The notes: generated by a model from the sequence alone, not told the origin. Counted from the first letter of the stretch, positions 45,946 through 56,818 are shown. The stretch: DNA of 64,000 nucleotides from Agrypnia vestita (GCA_016648135.1 JADDOH010001547.1:31970-95969), one strand, 5' to 3'. Numbers and translations: made by a program.

Positions 45946-47334
45946 TAATATTGATAAATCTCGAAGCTACGTAGGCGCCTTTAATGTTCAACAATAATGG
46001 AAAATTATTATTTTTTATCGATGTAATGACTGAATCATGCCGAAAATGATTTAATAATGTTTGGTCATCGACTATACGTAAATGTTGAAAGTTTCAGAGG
46101 TCTAGCTAGTCGGGAAGATGCAGAAAAATTAATTTCAATATTCCACCTCAAACTACAGACAAATAGAGTTTAGATTATTATTTGTTTAAATTGATAATAA
46201 TTATGTTTAACTACAATGTTGACGCAATCAAATATAAGAAAAATAATTCAATCGAAAAACTAAAATTTATTCTCTATTTTATCCAAACTACACAACATTT
46301 TTAACAAGTGGACACTCAAAGCATCGAATAGGTCAATTTTAAATCACCTAGTATTTCACATATACTTCGTACATATTTTAAGAGGCAATCAATATTATTT
46401 ATGAACCTGCAAAAATGGGAGAAAGTAAAAAAGTTTCGATTTTATTGACGTAGGTACAAATTTTTAAAAATTAAAAATATTTGTGGAAAAATACAAGTGT
46501 TATTTTATTAAAATAAACTAATGTAGTTAAAATATAAATAAATTAAAAGTTATCAAAATTTAGACGGATCAAAATTAACACCGGATTAAAAATGTTATGT
46601 AAAAAGATACACAAGTTTAATATATTGTAAGGCCTCCCTTGGTCTCTTTTAATGGATTACAGCCTTCTATGGAGGCTTCTTCCGAATTTTTGTGTTATTT
46701 CTTTTTCCATTTTAGTATTATTGTACAAAATATGATTAAGTCTAGATCTGACGCTACAAATTTTCGCATCACATCCCTTCTAGGAGCGCCAGGCATTGTA
46801 TAACATTTCACTGTGATAATGTCAATATGGATTATCTCTATAATTCACTCATGAGAAGGCTTCATATATTGGGAAATAAGTTTTGGTACACATCAGACAT
46901 TTTTTCTAATTCACTAGTTTCCTGATTCAGACACCTGTTGTAGACTTGAATGTTTTAATGAATAAATTAAAATGAGCTACATTGTCCGATAGAATTTTTT
47001 TATAATTGTCAATGGCTTATTAGGTTGTCCTGAGGCAAATTCGTTGGATCTACCGGGCAAAATATAAAAACAAAATATCTATTTTCAGGCGATTTTTCAT
47101 CATAACAAAAAAAAAGTTCATTTAGTGAAAATTTCTTTCTAAGACGCATTGCTTCTTGCATTTTTTATTAAAATTTTTAACTTGATTTTTAATTGTTCCG
47201 AGGTCTCTTTTGTGCTTGCATTTTCTTTTCTCTTTCCTACCTTTGGTTTCTCAATGTTCTGCTATGTAGTAATTATTAGGATCCACTGTCTGATCTTGCC
47301 TGCACTACAAACTCGATATTTTCAAAACTTTTGT
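45946..47334. other. No gene seen
   Basis: AT-rich. 46630-46960 has a more balanced composition but no recognisable frame on either strand. Confidence 0.4.
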
Positions 47335-47502
47335 GTACTTATTATATTTTTCTATTACACGCATATACTATTGCACTGTTTTATTTATCTTTTATATTGT
47401 ACTTTGTTTGTAATGTAGGTACTTATTATATTTGTCTTTTATACACATATACTATTGCAATGTTTTATTTTTTATATATTCTGTATACCAACGTTTTATA
47501 CT
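47335..47502. repeat. Two-unit tandem duplication, 84-bp period
   Basis: gtacttattatattt.tct(a/t)t(t/a)acac.catatactattgca.tgttttattt recurs at 47335 and 47419, with substitutions. The long frame at 47331-47915 runs through this AT-rich duplication and is not a gene. Confidence 0.75.
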
Positions 47503-47576
47503 TTGCTTCTTTCTGTAAACTCAATATTATGTTCACAAAAAAAAATACGCTATCTGCGATACATACACAAGGTAAT

Positions 47577-47793
47577 AAAATATATTGTCAAGTTCTTACC
47601 TGCCACGGCTGCCAGGTACTGGGTTTTCGTCTGCGAACTCCCCGAAAGCTTCTGTCCCACGGACAGCATGTGCTTCGTAGTTTCCCCCATGGTTCACCGG
47701 TCTCTGAAACACCCGGTAGAGAAAATCAAAACTCTACACTGTGTACACCCTGCGACCCGGCGAAACTCCTTTCCAATAAATGCCACAATAAAA

Positions 47794-47827
<34 letters not shown>

Positions 47828-47830
47828 TTA
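47577..47830 (+). mobile_element. Retroelement 3' end with TA microsatellite tail
   Basis: The stretch cttacctgccacggctgccaggtactgggttttcgtctgcgaactccccgaa...ctcctttccaataaatgccacaataaaa is one I recognise as a frequent moth LINE 3' terminus. It carries two AATAAA signals and runs into (TA)n at 47794-47825. Family assignment is from memory only. Confidence 0.45.
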
Positions 47831-48480
47831 TGTTATTTTCAAAGTCACTGGAACAGGAGTGAAAGTAATCTTGAGTAACAGGTTTGCCCGTACGCGTTCA
47901 ATTTTTTTTTCTTAAATATTTTACAGCAGCGATATTATTATCGCGAGAGTTTAAAAAAATTAGGAAATATTCGTTCTCGTGTGTCCCGATAGACCACCTT
48001 ACGTCTCCAACGCGCGAAAGCTACTGACTCGAAAACCGCCGAGAGAATATAACTTAACGAGCCAACAGACGGATGAACGGCGCACAATTCAAGCGAGCAA
48101 AATTATCGAACCAGCAAAAAGGCGCTTTGAGGTGTGCCGTCAGCTAGGCGCGCGCATCCGTATAAGCCGTCCCTTTTGAATATGCGTTTCAGGAAGTAGT
48201 TTTATATAAAAGTATATAAGTTTTATATTAAAAATATTTTATAAATATAAAAAATAAGAAATTATAGTTACTTTTTTGTTTAAAGCATGCATGGAATTAA
48301 CTAAAAAAATTGAAAAGGCTGTCAGAATTACATCAGGTGGTTTCGAATAATATTGTCCATTTTGACCTTCAAATCGAAACATACGGGTAAATAAATTTGA
48401 ACTAATTTTTATACAATTCACAGATAAATATAAATAATAATAATGATTATTGGCGAAGAATTTTATATATTAATACATTT
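47831..48480. other. No confirmed gene
   Basis: A 66-codon basic frame at 47979-48179 lies in a GC-richer patch; no family is recognised. The rest is AT-rich. Confidence 0.35.
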
Positions 48481-48940
48481 TTGAACCAAATTTCAAAACA
48501 TCTACCGAAAAATATTAGACCTGCATTTTATAGAAATAATGGTATAGGGAAACTCCTCATAAATTCAAAAGATAACGATAACAAATTTAACAATTCAGGT
48601 GTTAATAAACTTTTGTGCAAAATTGTACAGCGTTTCATTATGAAAAAACCGGTCGAAATTTTAATTTAAGAATAAAAGACATTTAAGATGTCGAATAATC
48701 ATGGTTTTTCTGAATTTGCAAATCAGAAAATGATCACGGTTTTGATAAAAAATTTAGGACTTTCCATTTTACACATAAATAATTTTGGTCTGAAATTGAA
48801 TAATTTAGAATCATTAGAGATTAGTAAAGAGTGGAAAAATATACAAAATATTATTAATAATCAATTAAATTTAACTACTAGTCCTATTCCGAATAAATTT
48901 CCAATGATTTTGTGTAATCAAGGACGTAAGAAATAATATT
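48481..48940 (+). pseudogene. GIY-YIG-containing retroelement C-terminus, decayed
   Basis: Two plus frames (48481-48669 and 48688-48936) read IRPAFYRNNGIGKLLI, NNSGVNKLLCKIVQ, then NNHGFSEFAN, LGLSILHINNFGLKLNNLES and LEISKEWKNIQNIINNQLNL. These phrases follow the order seen in GIY-YIG endonuclease tails of Penelope-like and related retroelement proteins: a SGVYKLxC entry, a later ANHLLENxHxF helix and an LNxLExLEIxK end. The segment holding the catalytic Tyr and Arg is missing or shifted, so it is dead. A second piece is at 31070-31190. Confidence 0.55.
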
Positions 48941-49077
48941 TAAAAATAATTTTTCAAATAATTTAGAAAAACAAAAGACATCATAAATTTTGATATTTAT
49001 AAAACACCCTGACTATGAATTTTTTTTCCGAAACATGTAGGTGTAATTAATGAATACTAGCAGTTAAGCATGAATGC
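48941..49077. other. No gene seen
   Basis: AT-rich linker. Confidence 0.35.
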
Positions 49078-49345
49078 TTGCTGCTAGGCCCTGCGGGCGG
49101 CGGCCCTTGCTATTTTTTCACTGCTTTTTTAGCCGCTTTGCGGCTGGTAGTGACCGCTGCGCGGCCATTGGTGTCTACAATCGGCTGTCGCCGATGGCAG
49201 ATGCCAATGGCGGCTATGGTGAGCGATTCGCAGCCAATGGTGGCCACTGCGCGGTGTCTGCTTGCTGCAAGACCAAGCTGTCGGCTATGATAGTTGCTTC
49301 GCGACAAGTGATAGGTAATGCGTGGATAGGTCTATTAGGTCTTGA
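49078..49345. repeat. Run of short GC hairpins
   Basis: GC-rich island with a series of small stem-loops: CCGCTTTGCGG (49133), CCGCTGCGCGG (49154), CGGCTGTCGCCG (49182), GCGATTCGC (49223), CCACTGCGCGGTG (49244) and GTTGCTTCGCGAC (near 49291). Spacing is 20-50 bp. The frame at 49074-49400 (108 codons) is a by-product of composition. A similar hairpin (cgcgggcttcgcgg) lies inside the next element at about 49808. Confidence 0.6.
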
Positions 49346-49562
49346 TGGCGGCTATCTATATATAATAAATTCATGGTCTGTCGGTCCGCAACATCCGTAA
49401 CTTGTTGGAATTACAACTTAAGTTAATCAAAGTGTGACCAGCCTGTGGGGCAGGTGACCCGTGATTTTTCACGGCTGTACGGCTATTTTAGATATAATTA
49501 AGACGAATTATTTATTCAGTATTATAACCGATTAATAAGTCAGAGCGGAGTTTTACAATTAA
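49346..49562. other. No gene seen
   Basis: Short linker with no feature. TTAA at 49559-49562 borders the next element. Confidence 0.4.
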
Positions 49563-50339
49563 GCGTCTGATACACATGCTTCTTTAGTGGCACGTGAGCA
49601 TGCGCAGTATCGACTTTGACAGTGGCATGCTTATTAGTGGCATGTGTGTACGCACATTGCTAGAAATGAGCATGCCACCTAGTGGCATGCTCAAAAATCA
49701 ACCGCCGGTTGATTTATAAGCATGCCACTGTCATTCACCATAGAGAAGGGGTATCTTTGGAGCATGTGTGAACAGACTTGCTTATTTATGAGCATGCTTA
49801 TGTCATTCGCGGGCTTCGCGGCTAGTATTATCAATGCGATCTTCTCAGTCCGCGACAGATGAAACAAATATGGCGCGTTGGGGAGATGATAAAACATTAC
49901 TTTTCGTGACTTATTATAAGAATCACGAATGTCTGTGGAATACTCGGTCACCGTTGTGTAAAAATAATATAGTGAGAAATAATGTTTACGAAACTTTATT
50001 AATAGGCATGAATGATTCAAATCTTACAATAAAAATTATATAAACTACAATCAAAAATGTGCGGTTGGAAACTCGGGAACTTTTTTGATTTATTGGTTCA
50101 CTTGAATTTTCTATTTCAGTTTGCAAAGTTTCCATTTTGAACAAGAGCGTCTCTATTCTATGACAAGAGCATGCCACTAATAAGCATGTGTGTTTGATTG
50201 TTAGCTTTGGACATGCTTATTTATGAGCATGCCACTAATAAGCATGCCAGTAATGAGCAAATGTGTACAGTTGTTAGGGCATGCTTATTAATGGCATGCT
50301 CATTAGCATGCCAGTAAAGAAGCATGTGTATCTGTACCT
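49563..50339. mobile_element. DNA transposon with GCATGC-rich subterminal repeats
   Basis: Terminal inverted repeats (left gatacacatgcttctttagtgg at about 49568; right, inverted, gatacacatgcttctttactgg) are flanked by TTAA at 49559-49562 and 50340-50343. Both subterminal regions are packed with GCATGC palindromes, six on each side, mostly as gcatgccact / agtggcatgc words with aataagcatg spacers. A perfect odd palindrome, AATCAACCGCCGGTTGATT, lies near 49697. The centre encodes a MADF-like peptide. MADF proteins accompany PIF/Harbinger transposases, which favour TTA/TAA targets, while TTAA would fit piggyBac. The superfamily is unresolved and no transposase is present. Confidence 0.75.
49834..50043 (+). 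CDS. Small MADF-like protein fragment inside the transposon
   Basis: This 69-codon frame starts MRSSQSATDET and continues with DDKTLLFVTYYKNHECLWN at residues 18-36. That is the first helices of a MADF (Myb/SANT-like) DNA-binding domain, with the conserved Trp of the xCLWx motif at residue 35 and a YK-x-HECLW spacing like family members. It ends after about 50 domain residues, short of the usual 80-90, so the domain is truncated or continues in another exon (a cttgaattttctatttcag tract follows near 50100-50118). MADF proteins bind DNA and are often encoded by PIF/Harbinger elements. Here it may be a remnant of an autonomous parent. Whether it is translated is unknown. The call rests on motif recognition. 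Confidence 0.5.
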   Translation: MRSSQSATDETNMARWGDDKTLLFVTYYKNHECLWNTRSPLCKNNIVRNNVYETLLIGMNDSNLTIKII

Positions 50340-51959
50340 TTAATATTTCGAACATGCTTTAAAACTTATTAACAGTTCAAGTTATTATCAGTTTTCAATA
50401 GTCAAATTAACACTCTTTGCCAACATATTAAAAATCATATTAAAAACGTGGTCCAATATTCATGTCATATTCAAGTGGCGCCTTTTCCTAAAAATCTTTT
50501 TTTTTTTTCATATTTATCAAAATAAAACATTCACATTTTAAAAAGGATATTCTTGCATTCAATTTAAAGAAAGATCTAGCAAATACAATTTCATCGTAAA
50601 ACAATAATGAATAGTCGGTATACTAATTTAGTATTTTTGACTGTCGCTGTAGATGTATTAAACACGCGCAATAACCATTTATAATTGATTTGGGGACAAC
50701 TTTAATATAATGACATATTTGATCTTTATGTCATTGTTCTTTATGTCCTCAAATTAATAATGTTCTGGGAAATATAAATATTTTTTTATCATTTCCCCTC
50801 AGAATACAGAATAGTTTGTTCTGTATTCTGAGCATTTCCCAAACACGACATTCTAACCTGAAAGACATGAATTATGTACTGCACGTGATTCCGTAATCTA
50901 AAATCTGCGACTTGATTCATTTCATTCACTGTGATATAACATTTTTCAAACTAAAAGTAGCTTTTTAAAGCGATTCATAGTATAAAGAGAAAATGTAAAT
51001 ATTTCGCCAACATAGTAGCTGTCATCGTCATCGCGCCGCACTGACATCTGGGTTGACCAGTACATAACCAAAAAAGAATATGGCGAAATTCAAACAATTT
51101 TGAAACACAAATATGTATATTAACAATTATTTATAAACGTGTATAAATATTAAGTATTATTTTTATAAGTGACCATTTTTATATTACGTATATAATATTT
51201 CTACACATTAAATATTATCTACATGTATTTTAAAACAATCCATACTTCTCGCTACTTTATGCGATTTCGCCATTTGTTTTTTTTATGCTGGCAATAGATA
51301 TATTTGCAATACTATCGTAATTTTAAGGACAATTATAATATAGATAAGTAGATATAAACATATAGTACTTTTTTTAAAATTTTAATCTAACCAAAATTAG
51401 TAATACTCGAAATAAAAGTTTATTTATTTATTTATTATCAATAAAATAGTTCGTACATAAATATACACAAAATATGCTTTAAATTCTAGATAATATAAAC
51501 AAAAAAATGTCGTCATTTTTAACCTAAAATTTTTATAAAACATATCTTGTAAGCATTATTTTAAAAATTAATTTTTATTATTAAATTATAAATTAAATTT
51601 TAAATGTATTTTTTTTTCTTTTTTTATTCATTAAGGGGTTCGGGGTTATACCATCTTAAGGCATCAAAAAAAAACATTCATATCAAATATTTTCAATATT
51701 TCGTTTAAAAGAACGCAACTTTTTTTGGGAGTTAGTTAATTAGTTCCTTTGGGGGTTAGATAAGTAAGTTAATTTTAATTTTTCTCCAATACCAGTTGAG
51801 TTAAGGATTTATCATTTTGACAAACCGGGAGCAGCTTACGAACTGTCTAGTCAAGATATCGACCAGATAATTTTTTAACAGGTCTCCGAATACCGGGTCC
51901 CGACGATAATAAAATAAAATATTACTTTATTATTTTAATAAAATAATTATTTTATTATA
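50340..51959. other. No gene seen
   Basis: AT-rich. A LINE-like tail (ataaaagtttatttatttatttatta) lies near 51410-51438. A duplicated word (cagaatacagaatag / ctgtattctgag) at 50801-50833 forms a small inverted repeat. No coding. Confidence 0.4.
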
Positions 51960-52571
51960 CAGGGTTATTTGAAAAACATTAATAACCTCGCAGGACTATA
52001 TTTCTGCCTTGATTTTGAGTCGAAAATTATGGAGTTATGCAATATCAAAGTTTGCATTTTTTTCAATATTTCTGACTTATTTTTACAATATGCTGAACTA
52101 TCGTTATACTAACTTATATCGATTACGAAAAATTCATTCGTTTCAATACAAGTTAAATAAAATGATAAAAACCCTGCAGAAAGTACAATTGGAATTCGAA
52201 GCCGCAACAACCGTAGAACTTGTATGAGAAGATGTATGAATTTGGCCGAAGCAAAAGTGGTGTGCCAGGATAGAAGAGTGTGGCGTTCAATCCTCTCTGC
52301 CTACCCCTGCGGGGAAACGGCGTGATGGTTAGTTAGTTAGTTTATTATTTTATTTGATTTGTATTGAAGGGAATGAACTTTTCATATGAGATGTAAGTTT
52401 CTGTAATGGTAGTCTAACGTTTTACAAAAAATAAATAAAAAATATTGAAAAAAATGCAAACTTTGATGTTGCATATCTCCAGAAGTATCATGGTTACATG
52501 AACATTTTCGACTCATAATCAAGGCAGGAATATATTACTGCGAGGTCATTAATGTTTTCTAAATAACCCCC
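51960..52571. mobile_element. Family J foldback, interrupted by a LINE tail
   Basis: The left arm (cagggttatttgaaaaacattaataacctcg ... tatgcaatatcaaagtttgca) is mirrored by the right arm (tgcaaactttgatgttgcatatctcc ... aaataaccc). The inner arm pairs (aacaagtt...) are separated by a family D LINE tail at about 52192-52345. A TA-type target is likely but not provable here. Confidence 0.8.
52192..52345 (+). pseudogene. Family D LINE tail inside the foldback
   Basis: One frame reads RRCMNLAEAKVVCQDRRVWR then SILSAYPCGE, ending in a gatggttagttagttag tail. The QDRxxWRSILSAYP phrase is the end of a LINE ORF2. Other tails of the family are at 3708-3772 and 38085-38190. It sits at the centre of the foldback, so it inserted after the foldback did. 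Confidence 0.7.
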
Positions 52572-52596
52572 TTCGAAAGCATGTAACCCCATAATC

Positions 52597-53590
52597 GGTC
52601 GTATTCTGAAGAAAACAAGATTGCTATTCGGTGATTACAAAACGTCTAGACATTCTGTGAATTATAAATTTTTCTATATGTGATGAAAATGCTGGCTTGA
52701 ATTTAATATGAAAACTCTTTGGATGAACAAATTAGTGTAGGTGTGTGAAGGAAACTGATTTCTACCAACTTTCAAAATAATATTAGTACCTACCTAATTC
52801 ATATACAGGATTATTTGGAAAACACTAATAACCTCGCAGGACTATATTCCTGCCTTGATTATGAGTCGAAAATGTTCAAGCTATTATGATCTAATATCAA
52901 TAGTTAAGGAGATATGCGACATCAAAGTTTGCATTTTTTTTTCAATATTTCTGACTTATTTTTTGTAAAACGTTGTACTATCATTACAGTAACTTACATT
53001 GAATATGAAAAATTCATTCCCTTTTATACAAGTCAAATAAAAAAATTAAAACCTTCGAATTCTAATTGAAAAGCATTCCAATTGGAATTTTTTCAGGGTT
53101 TTTATCATTTTATTTAACTTGTATTGAAACAAATGAATTTTTCGTAATCTATATGAGTTACTGTAATGATAGTCCAACGTTTTACAAAATATAAGTCAGA
53201 AATATTGAGAGAAAAAATGCAAACTTTGATGTCGCATATCTCCATAACTATTGATATATTGATCATAATAGCTTGAAAATTTTCGACTCATAATCAAGAC
53301 AGGAATATATTCCTGCGAGGTTATTAATGTTTTCCAAATAACTCTGTATAATATTCATCAAAAATATATATTTTAGACAAAATCAAAGATTGCAATGACT
53401 GATGATTTATAAATATTGCTTCGACACAAAACAAACGGGACTTTTTAAAGAATATCCTGACATGGTGCAGGTTCGAATTTACAATCCATTTATGTGTAAC
53501 AAAATATTGATGTAACAATTTCAATACAAATTGGATTATATACCATCACTGCATAACTATTGAGTGTTGAAAAATAATATAACACCATCG
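52597..53590 (+). repeat. Dispersed repeat family I, copy 2 (with foldback insertion)
   Basis: 52597-52805 plus 53347-53590 align with the uninterrupted copy at 23090-23560; the break falls between aataatatta and ttttagacaaaa. Identity is moderate, so the duplication is old while the foldback insert is younger. Confidence 0.65.
52806..53346. mobile_element. Family J foldback, complete
   Basis: 541 bp of nearly self-complementary sequence. caggattatttggaaaaca / ctaataacctcgcagg ... at the left mirrors cctgcgaggttattaatg ... ccaaataactctg at the right, and pairing continues to the centre near 53075 (gaattctaattg / caattggaattt). Flanking TATA on both sides fits a TA target. Its insertion site can be read against family I copy 1. 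Confidence 0.85.
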
Positions 53591-53596
53591 TATATC

Positions 53597-53912
53597 TTCT
53601 TCTTCTTCTTCTTCTTCAACTTTGTTTAGACTCAAGAGTCTGTTTGTGCAGGAGTTTCCTCTGGTGATGCTGAATTCCAGCTATCTCTCCATCGCTCCAG
53701 CAACAGCACGCAAGGCTCTCATTTCAGTTGTTCTTAGCATGCTCTTTGTCTTGACAGTGTCCGCCCTCGCTTCAATACCATATGTGAGGATAGGTCGCAT
53801 GCAGGTCTTATAAATGCGTACCTTGCTATCTGTTCTCATATCTTTGTTCCTTCATACAACATCTCTCAGGCAGCCTGCCACAACTACAGCCGTATCCACC
53901 TGTCCGTCCATT
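53597..53912 (-). pseudogene. RTE-type LINE 3' end
   Basis: On the minus strand: YKTCMRPILTYGIEARADTV, KTKSMLRTTEMRALRAVAGA, then a deletion and a (GAA)n tail at 53597-53616. This is the conserved stretch following the reverse transcriptase of RTE-type ORF2. The frame carries changes upstream. Confidence 0.8.
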
Positions 53913-53990
53913 GTATATTTATTCATTTATTTATTAACACCCTATAGGGCTTTTACAACAGATAGGTAAAGCGTACATTAACAGAATATA
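53913..53990 (-). mobile_element. LINE 3' terminus (CR1/jockey-like)
   Basis: The minus strand ends ttgtaaaagccctatagggtgttaataaataaatgaataa, the same ending type as 29200-29250. It abuts the RTE fragment, so the two are adjacent or nested insertions. Confidence 0.55.
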
Positions 53991-55079
53991 TAGTTTAAAG
54001 AGAAAAAAAAAATAGCATGTAAACATAATAATGACGTAAAGAGGAATAAAAATACTTGAATACAGATACAAATATATAAAGATAAATATAATATAAAGTA
54101 AAAAGCAAGTATATAAAAAGCAGAAGCATAAGAAAAACATAATATAATAGAAATTTAAAAACAAAAAAAGTAATTAAGTAGAGTGAAAAGATATAGCACA
54201 AGCTTTGAAAGTCATATTATAATAAAAAATATACATACAAATACAAATAAATTATTTAAGTCCAATTCGACAAATACTAGTAATCTTTCAATACACTTTT
54301 TAATATATGGTTGAATAATATACAGTTATTGGCAAAGACGTCCAGTTGCTCGTATCTGTTTGCTAGTCTAGGAAGCCTTTGCAGTGGGGAATTAAAGATA
54401 TAGTTAGCAGCTGCAGTTTCCACGGCGAAACCTGCATGACTTCTAGTTATTCGAGACGGAACACGCAAGCAGATACGTTCTAGTATATGTGGACATAAAA
54501 ACAGAAATTTCTTCTTTCTAACCTTTTTAATGACAACTCCTCAATTATTAACAATTATTTATGAATTCCTCATACTCCACATTCGTCTCAATTTCGATAC
54601 TGATCACAGATTTTGAATTGAAGCGCATCATACGCAGATGCGCGGACCGCAGAAATTTCCACCCAGATATCCTTCTTGATGGCTGATACACAATTGTAAA
54701 TATTTGAATTAATCAACTTGTGAACACAATACAAATATTTTAATTATTCATAAATAAAACTCGCCCAAGCAATATCAAGCAATTATAATTGTTGATTATC
54801 ATGCGAGAATGTAATTTAATTCTTACAGTTTTCCCTATTTATTAGTGATCACCTTGGAAAAGTCTCGTCAGAATGTCGTGATACACATCTCAACACATGT
54901 GTATATCTTAACGCACACGTGTCTAATGACAACATCACCAACATATTAAATTGAAATCCTACAACTCTAAATAAACAACTTTTAGGATTATAATCCCGGG
55001 GCATTTTTTCCTATCCCAGGATTATGAGATTAAGGAAAGCTAATCCCGGGACCCCAGGGCAAGCCCTAGGATTGGCTAA
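53991..55079. other. No gene seen
   Basis: Purine-rich AT sequence to 54260, probably the 3' UTR of the minus-strand LINE. At 54980-55075 there are cccggg-containing inverted words (ggattataatcccgggg / taatcccgggacccc) of unknown meaning. No gene. Confidence 0.35.
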
Positions 55080-55618
55080 GTTAGCTATAGGAATTGAAAA
55101 TATGCAGATTAAAGTAAAATATAAGTACTTTATTTAAATCTTGGCACTTATTAAACTAGATAAAGGTATTTTTACTAGCGCAGTACTTATTGATCAGTCT
55201 GAATTATGCTGTGTTATGTTAAATTATAAAAATTATATTATGTTCAATTATAAGTGGCGACCCTCGTAGCCCTCGTAGTTTCTCACACCGAGGGTTCGTA
55301 GGTATCGCTTAATTATTTCGCTTATATATGTCGCTTCGAATTCCGCGGCTGCCCGCCCCGTATGTCGTTCCTTGTCTGATATCGCGCCGACAGAAACGTC
55401 AAAACAATGCCTAAACGCGCGGCGCTAGTTCCGCTTTTTATACGAAAGACGTTGATTTTTAGAACTCTCGATTTCTAGTGTTTACGATAATTTTCCAGAC
55501 ATTTGTGGACGTCTCCCGAATGTCAGATAATTCCAGGGTGTGGCAGTGTGTCCTATATTGTTGTCATCGGCATATTACGAGAGATTCTGAGCGTAATCTC
55601 TTTTACCGACTCGTTACA
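55080..55618 (-). mobile_element. Putative LTR, family F, copy 3
   Basis: On the minus strand it starts TGTAACGAG (55618), has a TATA-like cgtataaaaagcgg near 55440 and a tcggcgcgat / gaattcgaagcgacatatata stretch that matches 13925-14002. The far end is not clear and may extend to about 54965. The internal sequence is GC-rich compared with its flanks. Confidence 0.5.
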
Positions 55619-55894
55619 TTATTAATTTTTTTGAAACCGAATCGTACACGTCCTTCGCGCCCGTCACAGGACGGGTTTTAAACGCTAGTAATAATATAAT
55701 CAATATATACAGCGGTCCATGCGCCCGCCGCCAACACGTCTGCTGGAGTACCTTGAACGACAGAATTAGCGCTGGAACGCGAAAATCTCCGAATAAACAC
55801 CAGCCGCCGTCAAATATTCAATCGACCAGTGCACAAACGACAACGTGGCTCAATTTTTTCCATGCACCACAGACACGTCGAGTAGTGCTTTTGT
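55619..55894. other. No gene seen
   Basis: CpG-containing sequence next to the LTR-like copy, possibly decayed internal or leader sequence of the same element; no coding frame. Confidence 0.35.
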
Positions 55895-56010
55895 AATTAA
55901 GGAGCGACCATAGACCACGTGTTCTGGTCAAGGGGGGGAGTTAGGTAGAATGCTACGCTGGGCTACGTGAGGGACGGGGGGGGGTCAGAATCGAGCTACG
56001 TAGGCACAAT
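55895..56010 (+). repeat. MITE fragment with G-rich tracts
   Basis: taaggagcgaccatagaccacgtg, a G7 run, agaatgctacg / gggctacgtgagg and a G9-plus run followed by gtcagaatcgagctacg follow the layout of a widespread insect MITE whose ends read ggg.ccatcnataaa.tacgt. Only one end is present. Confidence 0.5.
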
Positions 56011-56125
56011 TAAAACGGTACAGAATACGCGATCGAAGGGTTCAATGTGGAATCACGTGGTTTACGAACGCTCCCTTACTATGGTTTTAAAACCACAAAA
56101 ATGCTCTTCGAAAATGTTAAAAAAT

Positions 56126-56460
56126 GGATGTCCTAATATCAATAGTTATGGAGATAAGTGACTTCAAAGTGTGATTTTTTTTCTATATTTTCGACTTATT
56201 TTTTGTAAAACGTTTCAGTAACTTCTATCGAAAAATTATAAATTCACTCGCTTTAGTACAAGTCAAATTAAAATTATATTTCTTGCAGAATTTTCAACTT
56301 GAATTTCCCTGCAAGGCTTTATTTAATCAATTTATTTCACTTGCATTAAAGCCAATCAATTAATAATCTTTGATATAAGTTTTACAAAAGATTAGTCAGA
56401 ATTTTTTTTTAAAAAGCAAACATTGAAGTCTGTATTATCTTCATTACTGCTAACATTAGG
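56126..56460. mobile_element. Family J foldback, ends eroded
   Basis: taatatcaatagttatggagata, ttttcgacttattttttgtaaaacg and, inverted, gttttacaaaagattagtcagaa...aaagcaaacattgaagtc mirror each other across a centre near 56305. The outer 40 bp of each arm are lost. Confidence 0.65.
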
Positions 56461-56744
56461 CCGTAACCTAGCTGTAAGTATTGTGTACTAACTCTGTTTT
56501 TAGTGATAATATTACTCAGCGTGCAAAATCACTTCGTTAGAAAACTAGCGCCATCTTTTGGTGAGCACATTTCTAACTAATTTCAAATACAAAACTTTGA
56601 TCAATTTATTATGATGGATTAATCGATTAATTGGTGAATCCGATTCGTGCATCGTCATCGAGAATATTGGACATTGGTAAGCTGGTGAAATATCGATTAT
56701 AAGATTCCGTCCAGACAGACAGACAAAGAGATGAAGCTAATGTA
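56461..56744. other. No gene seen
   Basis: Unassigned AT-rich sequence. Confidence 0.35.
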
Positions 56745-56818
56745 CGTTACAGTTACAGCAATAGACAGGGGAATACAGGCCCCCGATCCTACTGGACAAG
56801 GGGATGATGATGATGATT
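56745..56818 (+). repeat. Retroelement-like tail with GAT repeat
   Basis: caggggaatacaggcccccgatcctactggacaagggg ends in gatgatgatgatgatt, the style of LINE/SINE tails. No coding part. Confidence 0.35.

Noticed and set aside
47331..47915. 194-codon plus-strand frame
   Set aside because: It runs through an AT-rich tandem duplication, a LINE 3' end and a TA microsatellite, so it is a composite artefact.
49074..49400. 108-codon frame in the GC-hairpin region
   Set aside because: The hairpin pattern explains the sequence better; Ala/Gly-rich translation, no domain.
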